A stretch of 38,099 nt of DNA, from NCBI GenBank assembly GCA_017744795.1, contig JAGIAQ010000021.1, forward strand, positions 1 to 38,099. The letters run 5' to 3'. Both the position numbers and the translations under genes were made by a program. The stretch is from Niabella sp. (GTDB lineage Bacteria > Bacteroidota > Bacteroidia > Chitinophagales > Chitinophagaceae). Under the pieces are notes generated by a model. The model made no database searches, was not told the origin of the DNA, and was given only the letters and a program-made list of their open reading frames with translations. Each line of letters opens with the position of its first letter. Position 1 is the first letter of the stretch. Below, piece by piece: positions 8,474 through 16,734 of this stretch.

Positions 8474-8516
8474 CCTTGCCACGCTCGCTTGTGCATCAGT
8501 GCATGAAGCGGCAAGG
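8474..8516. repeat. Imperfect hairpin between GH2 and GH29 genes
   Basis: CCTTGCC at 8474-8480 pairs with GGCAAGG at 8510-8516. An inner CGCTTGTGCA / TGCATGAAGCG arm continues the stem after a small bulge. It could be a transcription attenuator or terminator after GH2, or a small dispersed repeat. No T-run follows on the reverse strand, so a classical intrinsic terminator is not clear. Confidence 0.4.
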
Positions 8517-8570
8517 GGTCATAGTTTATGGCGTATAGCTTTCTATTAACTATTGACCATTGCCTATTGA

Positions 8571-10649
8571 CTATTTACCTTCTAACGTCCACTCCATTTC
8601 ATCCCTGAGCATTTTCCCTTTAGACATTCCCGTTGCCTCAATTTTATTCTTCCCCTTTTTAAGCATTACGGGGTCAAATACAAAATGTCTTTTATTCACC
8701 CCGTTTTTTCCTTTCACAGCTACTCCGTTTACAGTCAGCGTTACCTGATCAAGGTTAGAGAACACCTGCACTTTTGTTTGTGCGTTGGTGCGGATGCTGT
8801 CCCGACGGTTCGCCAGGTAAAGCATTGGCTCCGGATTCCAATTGGCTTTATACCAATAGAATGCATCTTTTTTTCTTTTTCGATCGAAGCTTACCAACCC
8901 TTTCAGATTACGGGCATTGACGCCGCCACGATTCCACATCGGCACCGCAAATTCAAAAGTATTCCATAAATAAGACGCCAGGATGTAGGGATGTTTTTCG
9001 ATAATGGCCCATTGCTGTATATGGGTTTCCGTTTGGTAATTCTCCGGGAAGAACTGGCCGCTGACGGAATTGATCTTTGCGGGATCGGGCAATTCCTCGG
9101 AAGATTGATCCATATTGCCATCGGCGCCATATTCGGACAACATCACTTTATAATCAGGGTAATTTTTTTCAAGCCCTTTCGCCCACCCCTCCAGGTCGCC
9201 GATCTTTCCTTCGTACCAGCCGTAATAACGGTTCATCCCCTGCACGTCTGCATTAAGATTCGCAGGACGGTTCATTTCGCCATAGCCCGAAACAGAAACC
9301 GTATACCGGTCGGGATCATTTGTTTTTGCAATATCATTCAACTCACGCGTCAGCACGGGCACATGCTCATCCGGCGTTCTGGAATACACTTCGTTATGCA
9401 ATCCCCATATATATATGCAGGGATGGTTCATATTCTGACGTACCAGCTCGGTCAGCTGCTGGCGGGCATTTTCCGTTTCTTCAAAAGAAGTGGTATTAAC
9501 AAAAGGAATTTCCGCCCAGATCAGGAAGCCCATTTTATCACCCAGCGTATACATATCTTCCGCCTGCTGGTAATGTGCCAGGCGAATGGTAGTGGCGCCG
9601 ATCTCTTTAATAATATTCATATCCTCCACATGCTGCTCATGACTCAGCGCATTACCATATTGCCAGCGATCCTGGTGCCGGGTAACGCCGTGCATCGGGT
9701 ATTTGACGCCGTTCAGGTACATACCATCGCCGGCCTTTAATTCAAAATGACGCAGGCCAAGGGGTTGCGTTACAGCATCTGTTTCTTTCCCATCCTGAAG
9801 CAACGAAGTGGTCAGTGTATACAAATAAGGATCCTTAACGCCATTCCATAAATGCGGATGCGTCATAGAAAAGGATTGCTCCGCATAAGTGGTTCCCTGC
9901 GGGCTTACAGCTACATCCTTGCGCGTACGCAGTACTTCTTTTCCGGCAGCATCTTTTACCAAGGTTTGCATCACCATGTGTTGAATAGTGCGCTCTTTGT
10001 TTTCCAGCTTTGCTTTTACATTTACTGTAGCGCTTTGAGCCGAAACATTTTTTTGAGTGATATAAATTCCCGGCGACGCGTAATCAGAAACCGTAATATT
10101 TACCGGGTTTGTAATAATGAGTGCTACCGGGCGATAAATACCGCCATATAACGGAAACAGAAAATGATTCACAGGAATCACATCTTTACGGGCCTCATTG
10201 TTCACTTTTACCAGGATGATATTTTCCTGTCCGTATTTAACCGAGTTGGTTATTTCAAATGAAAAGGCGGCAAAGCTCCCCTTATGTTCTGTAAGATAGC
10301 GCCCGTTTATATAAACGGTGGCCACTGAGCCCACGCCTTCAAAGCGCAGGAAAAGACGCTTGCCCTTTAGCTCATTTCCTATTAAAAATTTCTTTTTATA
10401 AAAAGCGTCTCCGGTGTAAAAGTTCTTATCCAGCTGCATATCGGTGCGGTTGTAGGTATGCGGCACCGTTATTTTTTCCCATTCCTGATTCAGATAAGAA
10501 GTGTCTTTACCAAAATTTCCCGGTCCTTTTTTAAATTCCCAGTCGTTGTTAAAAGAAAGCACGCGGCGGCTATCCTGTGCCCTACCTGTTACTGCTGCCA
10601 ATTGCAGTAGCACAAGAAAAATAAATACTTTAAAAAAACCTGTTTTCAT
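8571..10649 (-). CDS. GH2 family glycosidase, beta-galactosidase-like
   Basis: 692 residues from the ATG at 10647-10649. The order is signal peptide (to about residue 24), jelly-roll sugar-binding domain (30-185), Ig-like domain (190-300) and TIM barrel (305-600), with a final beta domain. Barrel motifs are YLNGVKYPMHGVTRHQD (311-327), the acid/base Glu420 in IYIWGLHNEVYS and the nucleophile Glu506 in MLSEYGADG. GH2 enzymes are retaining exo-glycosidases; galactosidase is the likeliest activity, but beta-glucuronidase or mannosidase cannot be excluded from sequence alone. A longer frame starts at 10703, but the -7 and -33 boxes at 10701-10730 overlap it, so the shorter start is preferred. Neighbouring GH29/GH95/GH20 genes suggest a role on fucosylated galactosides. 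Confidence 0.88.
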   Translation of the reverse strand: MKTGFFKVFIFLVLLQLAAVTGRAQDSRRVLSFNNDWEFKKGPGNFGKDTSYLNQEWEKITVPHTYNRTDMQLDKNFYTGDAFYKKKFLIGNELKGKRLFLRFEGVGSVATVYINGRYLTEHKGSFAAFSFEITNSVKYGQENIILVKVNNEARKDVIPVNHFLFPLYGGIYRPVALIITNPVNITVSDYASPGIYITQKNVSAQSATVNVKAKLENKERTIQHMVMQTLVKDAAGKEVLRTRKDVAVSPQGTTYAEQSFSMTHPHLWNGVKDPYLYTLTTSLLQDGKETDAVTQPLGLRHFELKAGDGMYLNGVKYPMHGVTRHQDRWQYGNALSHEQHVEDMNIIKEIGATTIRLAHYQQAEDMYTLGDKMGFLIWAEIPFVNTTSFEETENARQQLTELVRQNMNHPCIYIWGLHNEVYSRTPDEHVPVLTRELNDIAKTNDPDRYTVSVSGYGEMNRPANLNADVQGMNRYYGWYEGKIGDLEGWAKGLEKNYPDYKVMLSEYGADGNMDQSSEELPDPAKINSVSGQFFPENYQTETHIQQWAIIEKHPYILASYLWNTFEFAVPMWNRGGVNARNLKGLVSFDRKRKKDAFYWYKANWNPEPMLYLANRRDSIRTNAQTKVQVFSNLDQVTLTVNGVAVKGKNGVNKRHFVFDPVMLKKGKNKIEATGMSKGKMLRDEMEWTLEGK

Positions 10650-10700
10650 ATAAAATGACTTAGAAATGCAATAGGCTTGCAACCGAAACAACCCCTGTTG

Positions 10701-10730
10701 CAAATGTAGTCACCCGCACCTGTAAGCAAA
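10701..10730 (-). promoter_or_regulatory. Bacteroidota-type promoter of the GH2 gene (-33 and -7)
   Basis: On the reverse strand TTTG (10730-10727) is followed after 18 bases by TACATTTG (10708-10701). That is an exact -33/-7 pair with ideal spacing. Transcription would start near 10694, giving a leader of about 45 bases to the ATG at 10649. This is one of the two best promoters in the window. Confidence 0.7.
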
Positions 10731-10776
10731 CTATTTTCCGGCCCGTATTATCGATGCAAACGATTGTACAATCCGT

Positions 10777-10784
10777 TATCTTTG
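10777..10784 (+). promoter_or_regulatory. -7 box immediately upstream of the AtpZ-type gene
   Basis: TATCTTTG is an exact -7 match only 7 bases before the TTG codon at 10792. A start of transcription at the usual distance would fall almost on the start codon, implying a leaderless or nearly leaderless mRNA. No clear -33 element is seen. Confidence 0.5.
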
Positions 10785-10791
10785 CCCGGTA

Positions 10792-11004
10792 TTGAAAAAA
10801 GATTCACCCCAATCCTGGCTAAAATATCTCGGCCTTACTGCACAGTTGCTGGCATTGATCCTGTTTTCAGTGTATGGAGGTTTGTGGCTGGACAAGAAGC
10901 TGCATGTTTCGCCGCTTTTTCTGATCGTATTGCCCCTGGCTGTTTTGGGAGGAGCTTTTTATAATCTTTATAAAGAAACTATTAAGAAAAATTCTGATGA
11001 CTAG
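10792..11004 (+). CDS. AtpZ/AtpI-family small membrane protein
   Basis: 70 residues with two transmembrane helices (about 12-29 and 37-57). The segment YLGLTAQLLALILFSVYGGLW, then LDKKL, is characteristic of the AtpZ/AtpI family, small proteins encoded before the F0F1 ATP synthase genes and linked to assembly or Mg2+/Ca2+ handling. No ATG fits, so TTG at 10792 is the likely start. The next gene overlaps its end by 8 bases, so they are translationally coupled. Oddly, the ATP synthase subunit genes do not follow: after one more small gene the operon ends. Family assignment is good; the exact function is uncertain even in relatives. Confidence 0.75.
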   Translation: MKKDSPQSWLKYLGLTAQLLALILFSVYGGLWLDKKLHVSPLFLIVLPLAVLGGAFYNLYKETIKKNSDD

Positions 11005-11419
11005 TTACAGTGCCAAGGCAGCCATAAAAAAACCGGTTCGACTGATGATCGTTGTATTTGTTTTAATCAGTTGTCTGTTTTTATTTGGGAAAGATGCGTT
11101 TCGAAAAAACAATATCGATGATACCGTGGTGCTTATCGGCAACCTGTTGCTTTTTTTGATCAGTCTGTTCAATATCTACCGTTCCGCCAGCGCTATTGAC
11201 AATCCCAATCCGCAGGTTTTTGTACGGGCCTTTTATGGCGGCTTTCTCATCCGCTTATTGATATGCGGCGCCGCTGCGTTCGTCTATATTTATTCGCAAC
11301 AGGGAAAAATAAATAAACCTGCCTTGTTTACCTGCCTGGGCATTTACGTTATCTACTCCTTAATTGAAACCACTACGCTCAAACGTATTTTTAACGACAA
11401 ACAAAAGAAGCCGGAGTAA
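10997..11419 (+). CDS. Membrane protein coupled to AtpZ-type gene, possible AtpI-like
   Basis: 140 residues with four hydrophobic segments (about 15-33, 44-62, 75-97 and 108-126) and a basic C-terminus. Its start overlaps the AtpZ gene by 8 bases. In Bacteroidota a four-helix protein of this size commonly lies between atpZ and atpB, which suggests an AtpI-like role in c-ring or ATP synthase assembly. I do not recognise a specific domain in the sequence itself, so the assignment rests on topology and position. The gene is followed by a reverse-strand small ORF, not by atpB. Confidence 0.65.
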   Translation: MTSYSAKAAIKKPVRLMIVVFVLISCLFLFGKDAFRKNNIDDTVVLIGNLLLFLISLFNIYRSASAIDNPNPQVFVRAFYGGFLIRLLICGAAAFVYIYSQQGKINKPALFTCLGIYVIYSLIETTTLKRIFNDKQKKPE

Positions 11420-11433
11420 GTGGCCTACTGCGG

Positions 11434-11574
11434 TTATTTTCTAAATATCGTTAGTCCGTACATAAACAGCAAAAGCATTAAAACAATTAAAACTCCCAAT
11501 ATCCATTTTAACAAAAAAACCTCACGGTAGTTTTTATCGGAGTACTGTTTTGGCAGATGGGCACCCTTTCTCAT
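11434..11574 (-). CDS. 46-residue single-helix membrane protein (hypothetical)
   Basis: A small ORF from the ATG at 11572-11574 to a TAA at 11434 encodes 46 residues. The first 20 are polar and basic (MRKGAHLPKQYSDKNYREVF), followed by one strongly hydrophobic helix (about 21-43) and a basic end FRK. The inside-positive layout is that of a single-span membrane peptide with cytoplasmic N-terminus. It fills the gap between the AtpZ-type pair and the SprT-like gene on the opposite strand. TGTATTTG, a one-mismatch -7 box, lies upstream near 11620. I do not recognise a family. Support is coding-like composition and topology only. Confidence 0.5.
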   Translation of the reverse strand: MRKGAHLPKQYSDKNYREVFLLKWILGVLIVLMLLLFMYGLTIFRK

Positions 11575-11718
11575 TGTTTAATTTTTTAGGCACTTAAAGT
11601 TACACATTTAAACAAATACAAAATTTTTCCGGCCTTTATTTTTTTAGCCCGCCGGTCTGTTTTCGGGCGCAAAAGTTTCTATTAAATCAACTTCTTTTTT
11701 TAGTAATTCCACAATCTT

Positions 11719-11726
11719 TAGCTTTG
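11719..11726 (+). promoter_or_regulatory. -7 box of the SprT-like gene
   Basis: TAGCTTTG matches TAnnTTTG exactly, with a T-rich -33 region around 11696-11700. It lies 48 bases before the ATG at 11775 and supports that start over the in-frame upstream extension to 11724. Confidence 0.5.
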
Positions 11727-11774
11727 CGGGCAGCTTCGCTAAATTTTTTCGCAAAGCGCACAAAGGATCCACAT

Positions 11775-12398
11775 ATGTCTAAAAAACAAGTTCCGATGGG
11801 GCAACTGGCCGACTACCTGCCTGAAGCTACTTTTGAGCCGGTACTGGCCTATCTTCATCATTATAACGTGCACCTCACTATTGCAAAAAGCCGTACATCC
11901 GTGCTGGGCGACTACCGGCACAAAATCGATACGCAGCACCACCGGATCAGTGTAAACGGCAACCTGAACCGGTATGCCTTCCTGATAACCCTGCTGCACG
12001 AACTGGCGCACCTGGTTACGTTTGAACAACACGGGAGACGTGTGGCATCCCATGGCCGGGAATGGAAAAATAATTACGGGCAGCTGCTGGCCCAGTTTAT
12101 CGAAAAAAAGATCTTCCCGAAGGATATTGAAGCCGAACTGCTGCGCTCCCTCCACAACCCCGGCGCCTCCAGCTGTTCTGAAGAAGGATTACAGCGGGTG
12201 CTGTATCGTTATGACGAACGCAAAAAACATTATTACCTTGTAGAGGATTTGCCGGCGGACACGCTGTTTGCCCTGCCGGATGGCCGTGTTTTTAAAAAAG
12301 GGAAAAAACGAACCAAACGGTTTGAATGCACGGAAATGAAAACAGGAAAGTTGTATTTGTTTAGTCCGATACACGAAGTGTATGCTCCCGAACGATGA
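11775..12398 (+). CDS. SprT-like domain protein (putative zinc metalloprotease)
   Basis: 207 residues from the ATG at 11775. LITLLHELAHLVTFEQHG contains the zinc-binding HExxH at residues 75-79 (HELAH). A third potential ligand, His93, lies in VASHGREWKNN, as in SprT/Spartan-type domains. There is no signal peptide, so the protein is cytoplasmic. SprT-like proteins are thought to be proteases; eukaryotic relatives cut DNA-protein crosslinks, but the bacterial role is poorly known. The C-terminal third, rich in Lys and aromatic residues (about 145-200), resembles the zinc-ribbon-like tail of relatives but lacks a clear four-cysteine set. It is monocistronic, and its stop is followed by about 190 bases of non-coding sequence. 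Confidence 0.82.
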   Translation: MSKKQVPMGQLADYLPEATFEPVLAYLHHYNVHLTIAKSRTSVLGDYRHKIDTQHHRISVNGNLNRYAFLITLLHELAHLVTFEQHGRRVASHGREWKNNYGQLLAQFIEKKIFPKDIEAELLRSLHNPGASSCSEEGLQRVLYRYDERKKHYYLVEDLPADTLFALPDGRVFKKGKKRTKRFECTEMKTGKLYLFSPIHEVYAPER

Positions 12399-12589
12399 AT
12401 ATAGAAAAGGGAAAGTTAATACTAACCCCTTTCTACCTGGCCCGCAGTTGAAGTAGGTCCCCTGCAGATTTTCGCGGTCTGTCAGGATTTCAGTTTTTGT
12501 TTTTCTGCGCCCATTATCCGCCGGAGAATGGTCCGCCTCCCCTCAGTAATTCTGTGGTTCAGTAGCAAAAAATATCATTATCTGCGCCA

Positions 12590-14791
12590 TTACAATCGTT
12601 CCGATGCAATTTCCTTCCGCTCGCCGTTCACACGCACCCATACTTTTTGAGGCTGTTTTGAATAAATATGATAGCTGGTTACCCGGCCATCTTTCCAATT
12701 GCAGTTTACAGTAAACCCGCCGCGGGCACACAAACCATTAAAGGAACCGGAGGGTTTCCAGCGTTCAGGAATAGCCGGCAGCAGGCTGATCTCCCCCGCA
12801 TGGCTTTGCAACAGCATTTCCGGGATGGCTCCGCTGATCCCAAAATTGCCATCCAGCTGCAATGGGGGGTGCGTGGCCAGCAGGTTCGGCAACATATTAT
12901 ATGTAAGCAGTCCGCGCAGCATTATTCCGGCCTTTTCTCCTTCACCCAACCGCGCCCACAAGGCACAACGCCAGGGCCAGGTCCAGGAGCGGCGGCTATC
13001 GCCAATTGTTGAAGCTACCGTAAAAGGCTTGTCGCTGTTTTTTCCATAATTGCCGCTGCGGCTGCGCAACGAGATAATCGCTGCTTTTGCCAGTTCAGGT
13101 GTTTGGGTGAGGCTGATCTGCCGGCCCGGGTATACAGCAAATAAATGAGAAGTATGGCGGTGCTGATCATCGGGATCATCCCGGTCTTCCTGCCATTCCT
13201 GCAACTGTCCCCATTTTCCGATCTTGTTGGGCGCCAACCGCCGCTGCATATCGGCCACTTTTGACTGGTAAGCCGGGTCGGTACCCAGCGCTTTTGCGGC
13301 GTCCAGGTAGTTCTGAAACAGGTCCCATACGAGCTGCTGATCGTGCATCACTCCATCCTCCCGCGGACCGTGTTCCGGCGACCATCCGTTCGGCACCACC
13401 AGACTTCCGTCGGGTAGTTGTTTCAACCGGTCTTCCCAGAAATTACAGATCTCTTTTAAAACAGGATAGGCTGTTTTTTTAAGATATTCCCTGTCTCCGG
13501 TAAATGCCCAATGCTCAAATACATGATGGGCATACCAGGCGCTGGCGGGAATATTCCACTCCCACCCGTTGCCGCCAAAAATACTCTGACTGGTGCGGGC
13601 CGTCCACCCGCGCGTGGCAGCGCCAAAAGCCTTACGGGTAGCAATGCGGCAGGGCTCTGACTGTGCCACAATATAATCGATCAACGGTATATGGCAAACC
13701 GACAAATTGGTATTCTCAGCCGCCCAGTAATTCATTTGAATATTGATATTATTATGGTAGTCGCAGGCCCAGGCCGGCGTATTGCTGTTATTCCAGAGAC
13801 CTTGCAGGTTGGCCGGCAGCCCCCCTGGTCGGGAGGAACTGATCAGCAGGTAACGCCCGTACTGGAATACGGTTTCCTCCAGATCGGGATCGGTACCTCC
13901 GGCAGCATATTTTTGAAGGCGCAGGTCAGTAGGCAATGCCCTCAAGACGGCCGGCGTAGCGCCCACATCAATGCGCGCTGTCTTTGCCAATGCCTCAAAA
14001 TCTTTGATATGCGCTGCGCGCAATTGCTCATAACTTATCCCAACTGCGGCAGTCAGCTGTTTTTCCATAAGAAGCCGGGGATCAGCGCCCCTCCAGCCAG
14101 CGGTATAATCGGGCTTATAATTGGTACCTGCATCCAGATACAGGGTAAGCGTTTTACACCCCGTAAAAATCAACTGACTATCACGCGCCACAACCTTCCC
14201 TCCTTCCTGCTGCAGCACTATTTTTGCAGCATATTGTAACTGGTTGGGCATAATACCTGCAAACTGCAGGCTGTTGCCGGCTGCCTTTGCGACGGCTCCC
14301 TGTGCGGAGTTTAAGGTGATGCGTCCGGACAGATTTCCATTCTTTGCTGTATACCGGAACACCATCACCTGGTGCGGGTGGCTCGCAAAGGCTTCGCGCG
14401 TATATTGCGCTTTATCAATTATGAACGATGCGGTATAGATCCCGTCGATAAGGTCCAGACTGCGCCGGTAGCCGGAGCCGTTTTTGTTTCCATCAAAGCT
14501 TACGACCAGGGCGCCGAAATTCCGGTAACTTCCAAAACCATGATCGCCTGTTTCATAAGCACCATCCCAGTTATTGTCGCCGCTCCAGAGGCTTTGTTCG
14601 TTAAACTGCAGGGTGTCGTTTGCCACCCCCCCCATTAGCATGGCCCCTATGCGACCGTTACCGATGGGCAATCCTTCTGCATCCCATTTCAATCCCGGTT
14701 TAGCAAACCAGATGGCAGGATGTTCCTGTGATAAAACCGTACCGGCGCTCAATAACAAAGCAACAAAAGCAATCATTTTTTTGAGATGCAT
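12590..14791 (-). CDS. Alpha-L-fucosidase, GH95
   Basis: 733 residues with a signal peptide (to about residue 22). The N-terminal beta domain opens with the family signature GLPIGNGRIGAMLMGG (40-55) and FNEQSLWSG. The (alpha/alpha)6 barrel carries ANLQGLWNN and HNNINIQMNYW (346-356), holding the two Asn that assist the base in GH95. Acid Glu473 is in NGWSPEHGPREDG, and LQLDGNFG holds Asp647. These match the catalytic set known for bifidobacterial AfcA. GH95 enzymes are inverting and mostly cut alpha-1,2-fucose on galactose (H-antigen, xyloglucan); some members act on alpha-L-galactose. A one-mismatch -7 box (TATCTTTA, reverse, 14807-14814) lies 16 bases upstream of the start. Confidence 0.93.
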   Translation of the reverse strand: MHLKKMIAFVALLLSAGTVLSQEHPAIWFAKPGLKWDAEGLPIGNGRIGAMLMGGVANDTLQFNEQSLWSGDNNWDGAYETGDHGFGSYRNFGALVVSFDGNKNGSGYRRSLDLIDGIYTASFIIDKAQYTREAFASHPHQVMVFRYTAKNGNLSGRITLNSAQGAVAKAAGNSLQFAGIMPNQLQYAAKIVLQQEGGKVVARDSQLIFTGCKTLTLYLDAGTNYKPDYTAGWRGADPRLLMEKQLTAAVGISYEQLRAAHIKDFEALAKTARIDVGATPAVLRALPTDLRLQKYAAGGTDPDLEETVFQYGRYLLISSSRPGGLPANLQGLWNNSNTPAWACDYHNNINIQMNYWAAENTNLSVCHIPLIDYIVAQSEPCRIATRKAFGAATRGWTARTSQSIFGGNGWEWNIPASAWYAHHVFEHWAFTGDREYLKKTAYPVLKEICNFWEDRLKQLPDGSLVVPNGWSPEHGPREDGVMHDQQLVWDLFQNYLDAAKALGTDPAYQSKVADMQRRLAPNKIGKWGQLQEWQEDRDDPDDQHRHTSHLFAVYPGRQISLTQTPELAKAAIISLRSRSGNYGKNSDKPFTVASTIGDSRRSWTWPWRCALWARLGEGEKAGIMLRGLLTYNMLPNLLATHPPLQLDGNFGISGAIPEMLLQSHAGEISLLPAIPERWKPSGSFNGLCARGGFTVNCNWKDGRVTSYHIYSKQPQKVWVRVNGERKEIASERL

Positions 14792-14881
14792 GGATCTAAA
14801 TTTATTTAAAGATAGCCCGCAGACAATTACCAGGCAATTCTGCTAACTTAATTATTTAGCGGGCATACTAAAAAGATCCGC

Positions 14882-15331
14882 CTAGGCATCCCTAAGCTTT
14901 TTTATCTGGTCATGGGCTTTCAGTAAATAAATGTTTTGTCTTTCGATCAATAAGAATGTCCCGGGCAATAAACCGGGTTGATTCAGTGCACTTTCATATG
15001 CTTTTTTAACTGCATCTTCAATGGCTTCACAGCTGTTCAGGATTGTTTGACGATCATTACCCGTAAAGAAAGCCTTGATCTCCATCCAGGCTTTATAAAT
15101 TTTGCCGCTGCCAGTTGTACCGGTTGCAACGGGCTGTTCTAATGCTTTTAATTCATCCGTCAGCTCTTTAATAAAAAGGTTGCTGTTATCGATATAATGC
15201 TGGAATAAATTTTTCAACCCTACATCCTCCGCATCCACTAATTCATCAGCGGCCCTTTTATATCCGGCGATACGGTCGTTATTAACGAGCAACAGGTCGT
15301 TCAATATTTCACCGTCAATTGTAGCAAACAT
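14882..15331 (-). CDS. PA2169-type four-helix-bundle protein (DUF2383)
   Basis: 149 residues, mostly alpha-helical, with no signal peptide. The N-terminal part EILNDLLLVNNDRIAGYKRA and the later segment NLFQHYIDNSNLFIKEL match the ferritin-like DUF2383/PA2169 pattern (LNxLIxxNxDxxxGYxxA, then an E/H-bearing second helix). A second pair of helices includes NSCEAIEDAVKKAYESAL. Members are often stress-induced, and their function is unproven. It follows the 84-residue ORF by 9 bases, so the two form an operon. Confidence 0.75.
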   Translation of the reverse strand: MFATIDGEILNDLLLVNNDRIAGYKRAADELVDAEDVGLKNLFQHYIDNSNLFIKELTDELKALEQPVATGTTGSGKIYKAWMEIKAFFTGNDRQTILNSCEAIEDAVKKAYESALNQPGLLPGTFLLIERQNIYLLKAHDQIKKLRDA

Positions 15332-15340
15332 AAAATCTGT

Positions 15341-15595
15341 TTATGAGGTGATCTTGTTTTTATCAAAATAAGCATCGATAGCGGCACCAATACTTTCTAT
15401 TTCAACATTATTCAATTCTCCCCACAATTGTTTCCAACGGCCCTCATCCCTTCTCAGCTCGGTTATTTCTGCTGCATTTATATTGCATTTATAAAAAGTT
15501 ACGCCGTCTGTTGTTTCTGCCGTGGCCACTTCCACTTGCTGACTTTTACCGTTGATGGTAACGGCGATCGTAAATAGGTCATTATTATCTTTCAT
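15341..15595 (-). CDS. Small hypothetical protein upstream of DUF2383 gene
   Basis: 84 residues, acidic, no signal peptide or membrane segment. Predicted beta strands in the first half (DLFTIAVTINGKSQQVEVAT, GVTFYKCNIN) are followed by helical segments ending in IGAAIDAYFDKNKITS. I do not recognise a named domain. It precedes the DUF2383 gene by 9 bases on the same strand, which suggests a shared stress-related role. The 240 bases upstream, shared with the divergent ABM gene, show no clear promoter. Confidence 0.65.
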   Translation of the reverse strand: MKDNNDLFTIAVTINGKSQQVEVATAETTDGVTFYKCNINAAEITELRRDEGRWKQLWGELNNVEIESIGAAIDAYFDKNKITS

Positions 15596-15835
15596 AGTAT
15601 TTCGTTTATTACTTTAGCCGCTAAGATCAGGCCAAACAAGGCGTAGCCAGCCAACGAAATCTATTCCCCCGGGCGACAAAAAACCACGCTTTTGTTTTTC
15701 TGTTGAAAATAATGTTAATACCTGTCGGTTAGGAGGTAACAACAGCTGGTGCGCATGATTTTTGATGTAAATCCGACGGACATTTTCGGTAAAATACCAT
15801 CTGAATCATCTTTTTAACAGATAAAAATAAAAACA

Positions 15836-16135
15836 ATGATAACAAGAATCTGGCATGGTCAAACAAAAGCCGATCAGGCAGATGCCTACCTGAATTATAT
15901 CATTCATAACGCTCACACCACCTGTATTTCAACTATCGGCAACGTTTCAGATAAAATTCTCCGGAAGGTGGAGGGTGATATCTGTCACTTTTTTACGATA
16001 AGCGAATGGATGAATAAAGAAAGCGTTATCAATTTTGCGGGAAACGATTTTGAAAAAGCCCGCTATTTTGAAAAAGACAAAGAATTCCTGCTAGGGCTCG
16101 AAAAGAACGTAGAACTGTTCGAAACATTCTATTAA
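15836..16135 (+). CDS. Antibiotic biosynthesis monooxygenase (ABM)-fold protein
   Basis: 99 residues beginning MITRIWHGQTKADQADAYLN, the usual opening of dimeric alpha/beta-barrel ABM-domain proteins (I-x-R-I-W-x-G-x-T, then a helix with a Y/L ending). A central strand, CHFFTISEWMN, is followed by a helix. Such proteins are small cytoplasmic dimers that can act as cofactorless monooxygenases or heme-binding proteins; the substrate cannot be inferred. Its stop codon overlaps that of the convergent SRPBCC gene (16132-16135). Confidence 0.72.
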   Translation: MITRIWHGQTKADQADAYLNYIIHNAHTTCISTIGNVSDKILRKVEGDICHFFTISEWMNKESVINFAGNDFEKARYFEKDKEFLLGLEKNVELFETFY

Positions 16136-16581
16136 GCATCCGGTATTTCCGGTTCTACCAGTTTTGTCAGTTTCTCCAATGACTCCTGCCAGCCCAGGTA
16201 ACACATTTCCACGGGTATCAGGGCAGGTATTCCTTCTTGCACTACTTTCAAATCCGTTCCCACCATTGTTTTCTGAAGCCATACCGTAGTGGTCATGATA
16301 CCCGGCAGATTCGGATCGTCAAATTGATCGGTGTACTTTAAAAATTCATTGGGCCGGAGTTCCAGGTAGGTTCCGCCAAAGGAATGACTATTGCCTGTGG
16401 TAAAATTCCGAAACGACATTTTGTAGGTTCCGCCTACCTGCGCATTCATTTCGTGTACAGTGCAAAGAAAACCATAAGGCGGCAGCCAGGAAGCCATCGC
16501 CAGCGCGTCGGTAAATGCACGGTACACTTTTTCGGGTGATGCTTTAAGCACCCTGTGGAGTGAAACTTTGTTGTCTGACAT
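16132..16581 (-). CDS. SRPBCC / AHSA1-family protein
   Basis: 149 residues from the ATG at 16579-16581. The Bet v1-like AHSA1 pattern is clear: SLHRVLKASPEKVYRAFTDA at the start, WLPPYGFLCTVHEMNAQVGG, then GTYLELRPNEFLKYTDQFDD, and a final helix YLGWQESLEKLTKLVEP. The fold has a hydrophobic pocket; bacterial members include ligand-binding and stress proteins, and the ligand here is unknown. A longer frame to 16686 exists, but the added residues do not look like the family. A one-mismatch -7 box (CATCTTTG, reverse, 16603-16610) sits about 20 bases upstream, inside the extension. Confidence 0.85.
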   Translation of the reverse strand: MSDNKVSLHRVLKASPEKVYRAFTDALAMASWLPPYGFLCTVHEMNAQVGGTYKMSFRNFTTGNSHSFGGTYLELRPNEFLKYTDQFDDPNLPGIMTTTVWLQKTMVGTDLKVVQEGIPALIPVEMCYLGWQESLEKLTKLVEPEIPDA

Positions 16582-16734
16582 AAAAAAGGTTTTGTTGTAC
16601 CACAAAGATGAACCTAATTTCCGGTTTCGAAGGAGGCCATATGCGACATTCCGCAGGGCGGTTCGCGAACGGGCTTCTATCCTCATAAGGTGTATCGCAA
16701 ATTCATCTCTAATAAAAGACGTTGAATCCAGACG

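Noticed and set aside
8540..8578. Degenerate direct words (CTATTGAC-like) between GH29 and GH2
   Set aside because: Units differ in spacing and sequence. They fit slipped low-complexity DNA; no array pattern was visible, so neither CRISPR nor an operator is supported.
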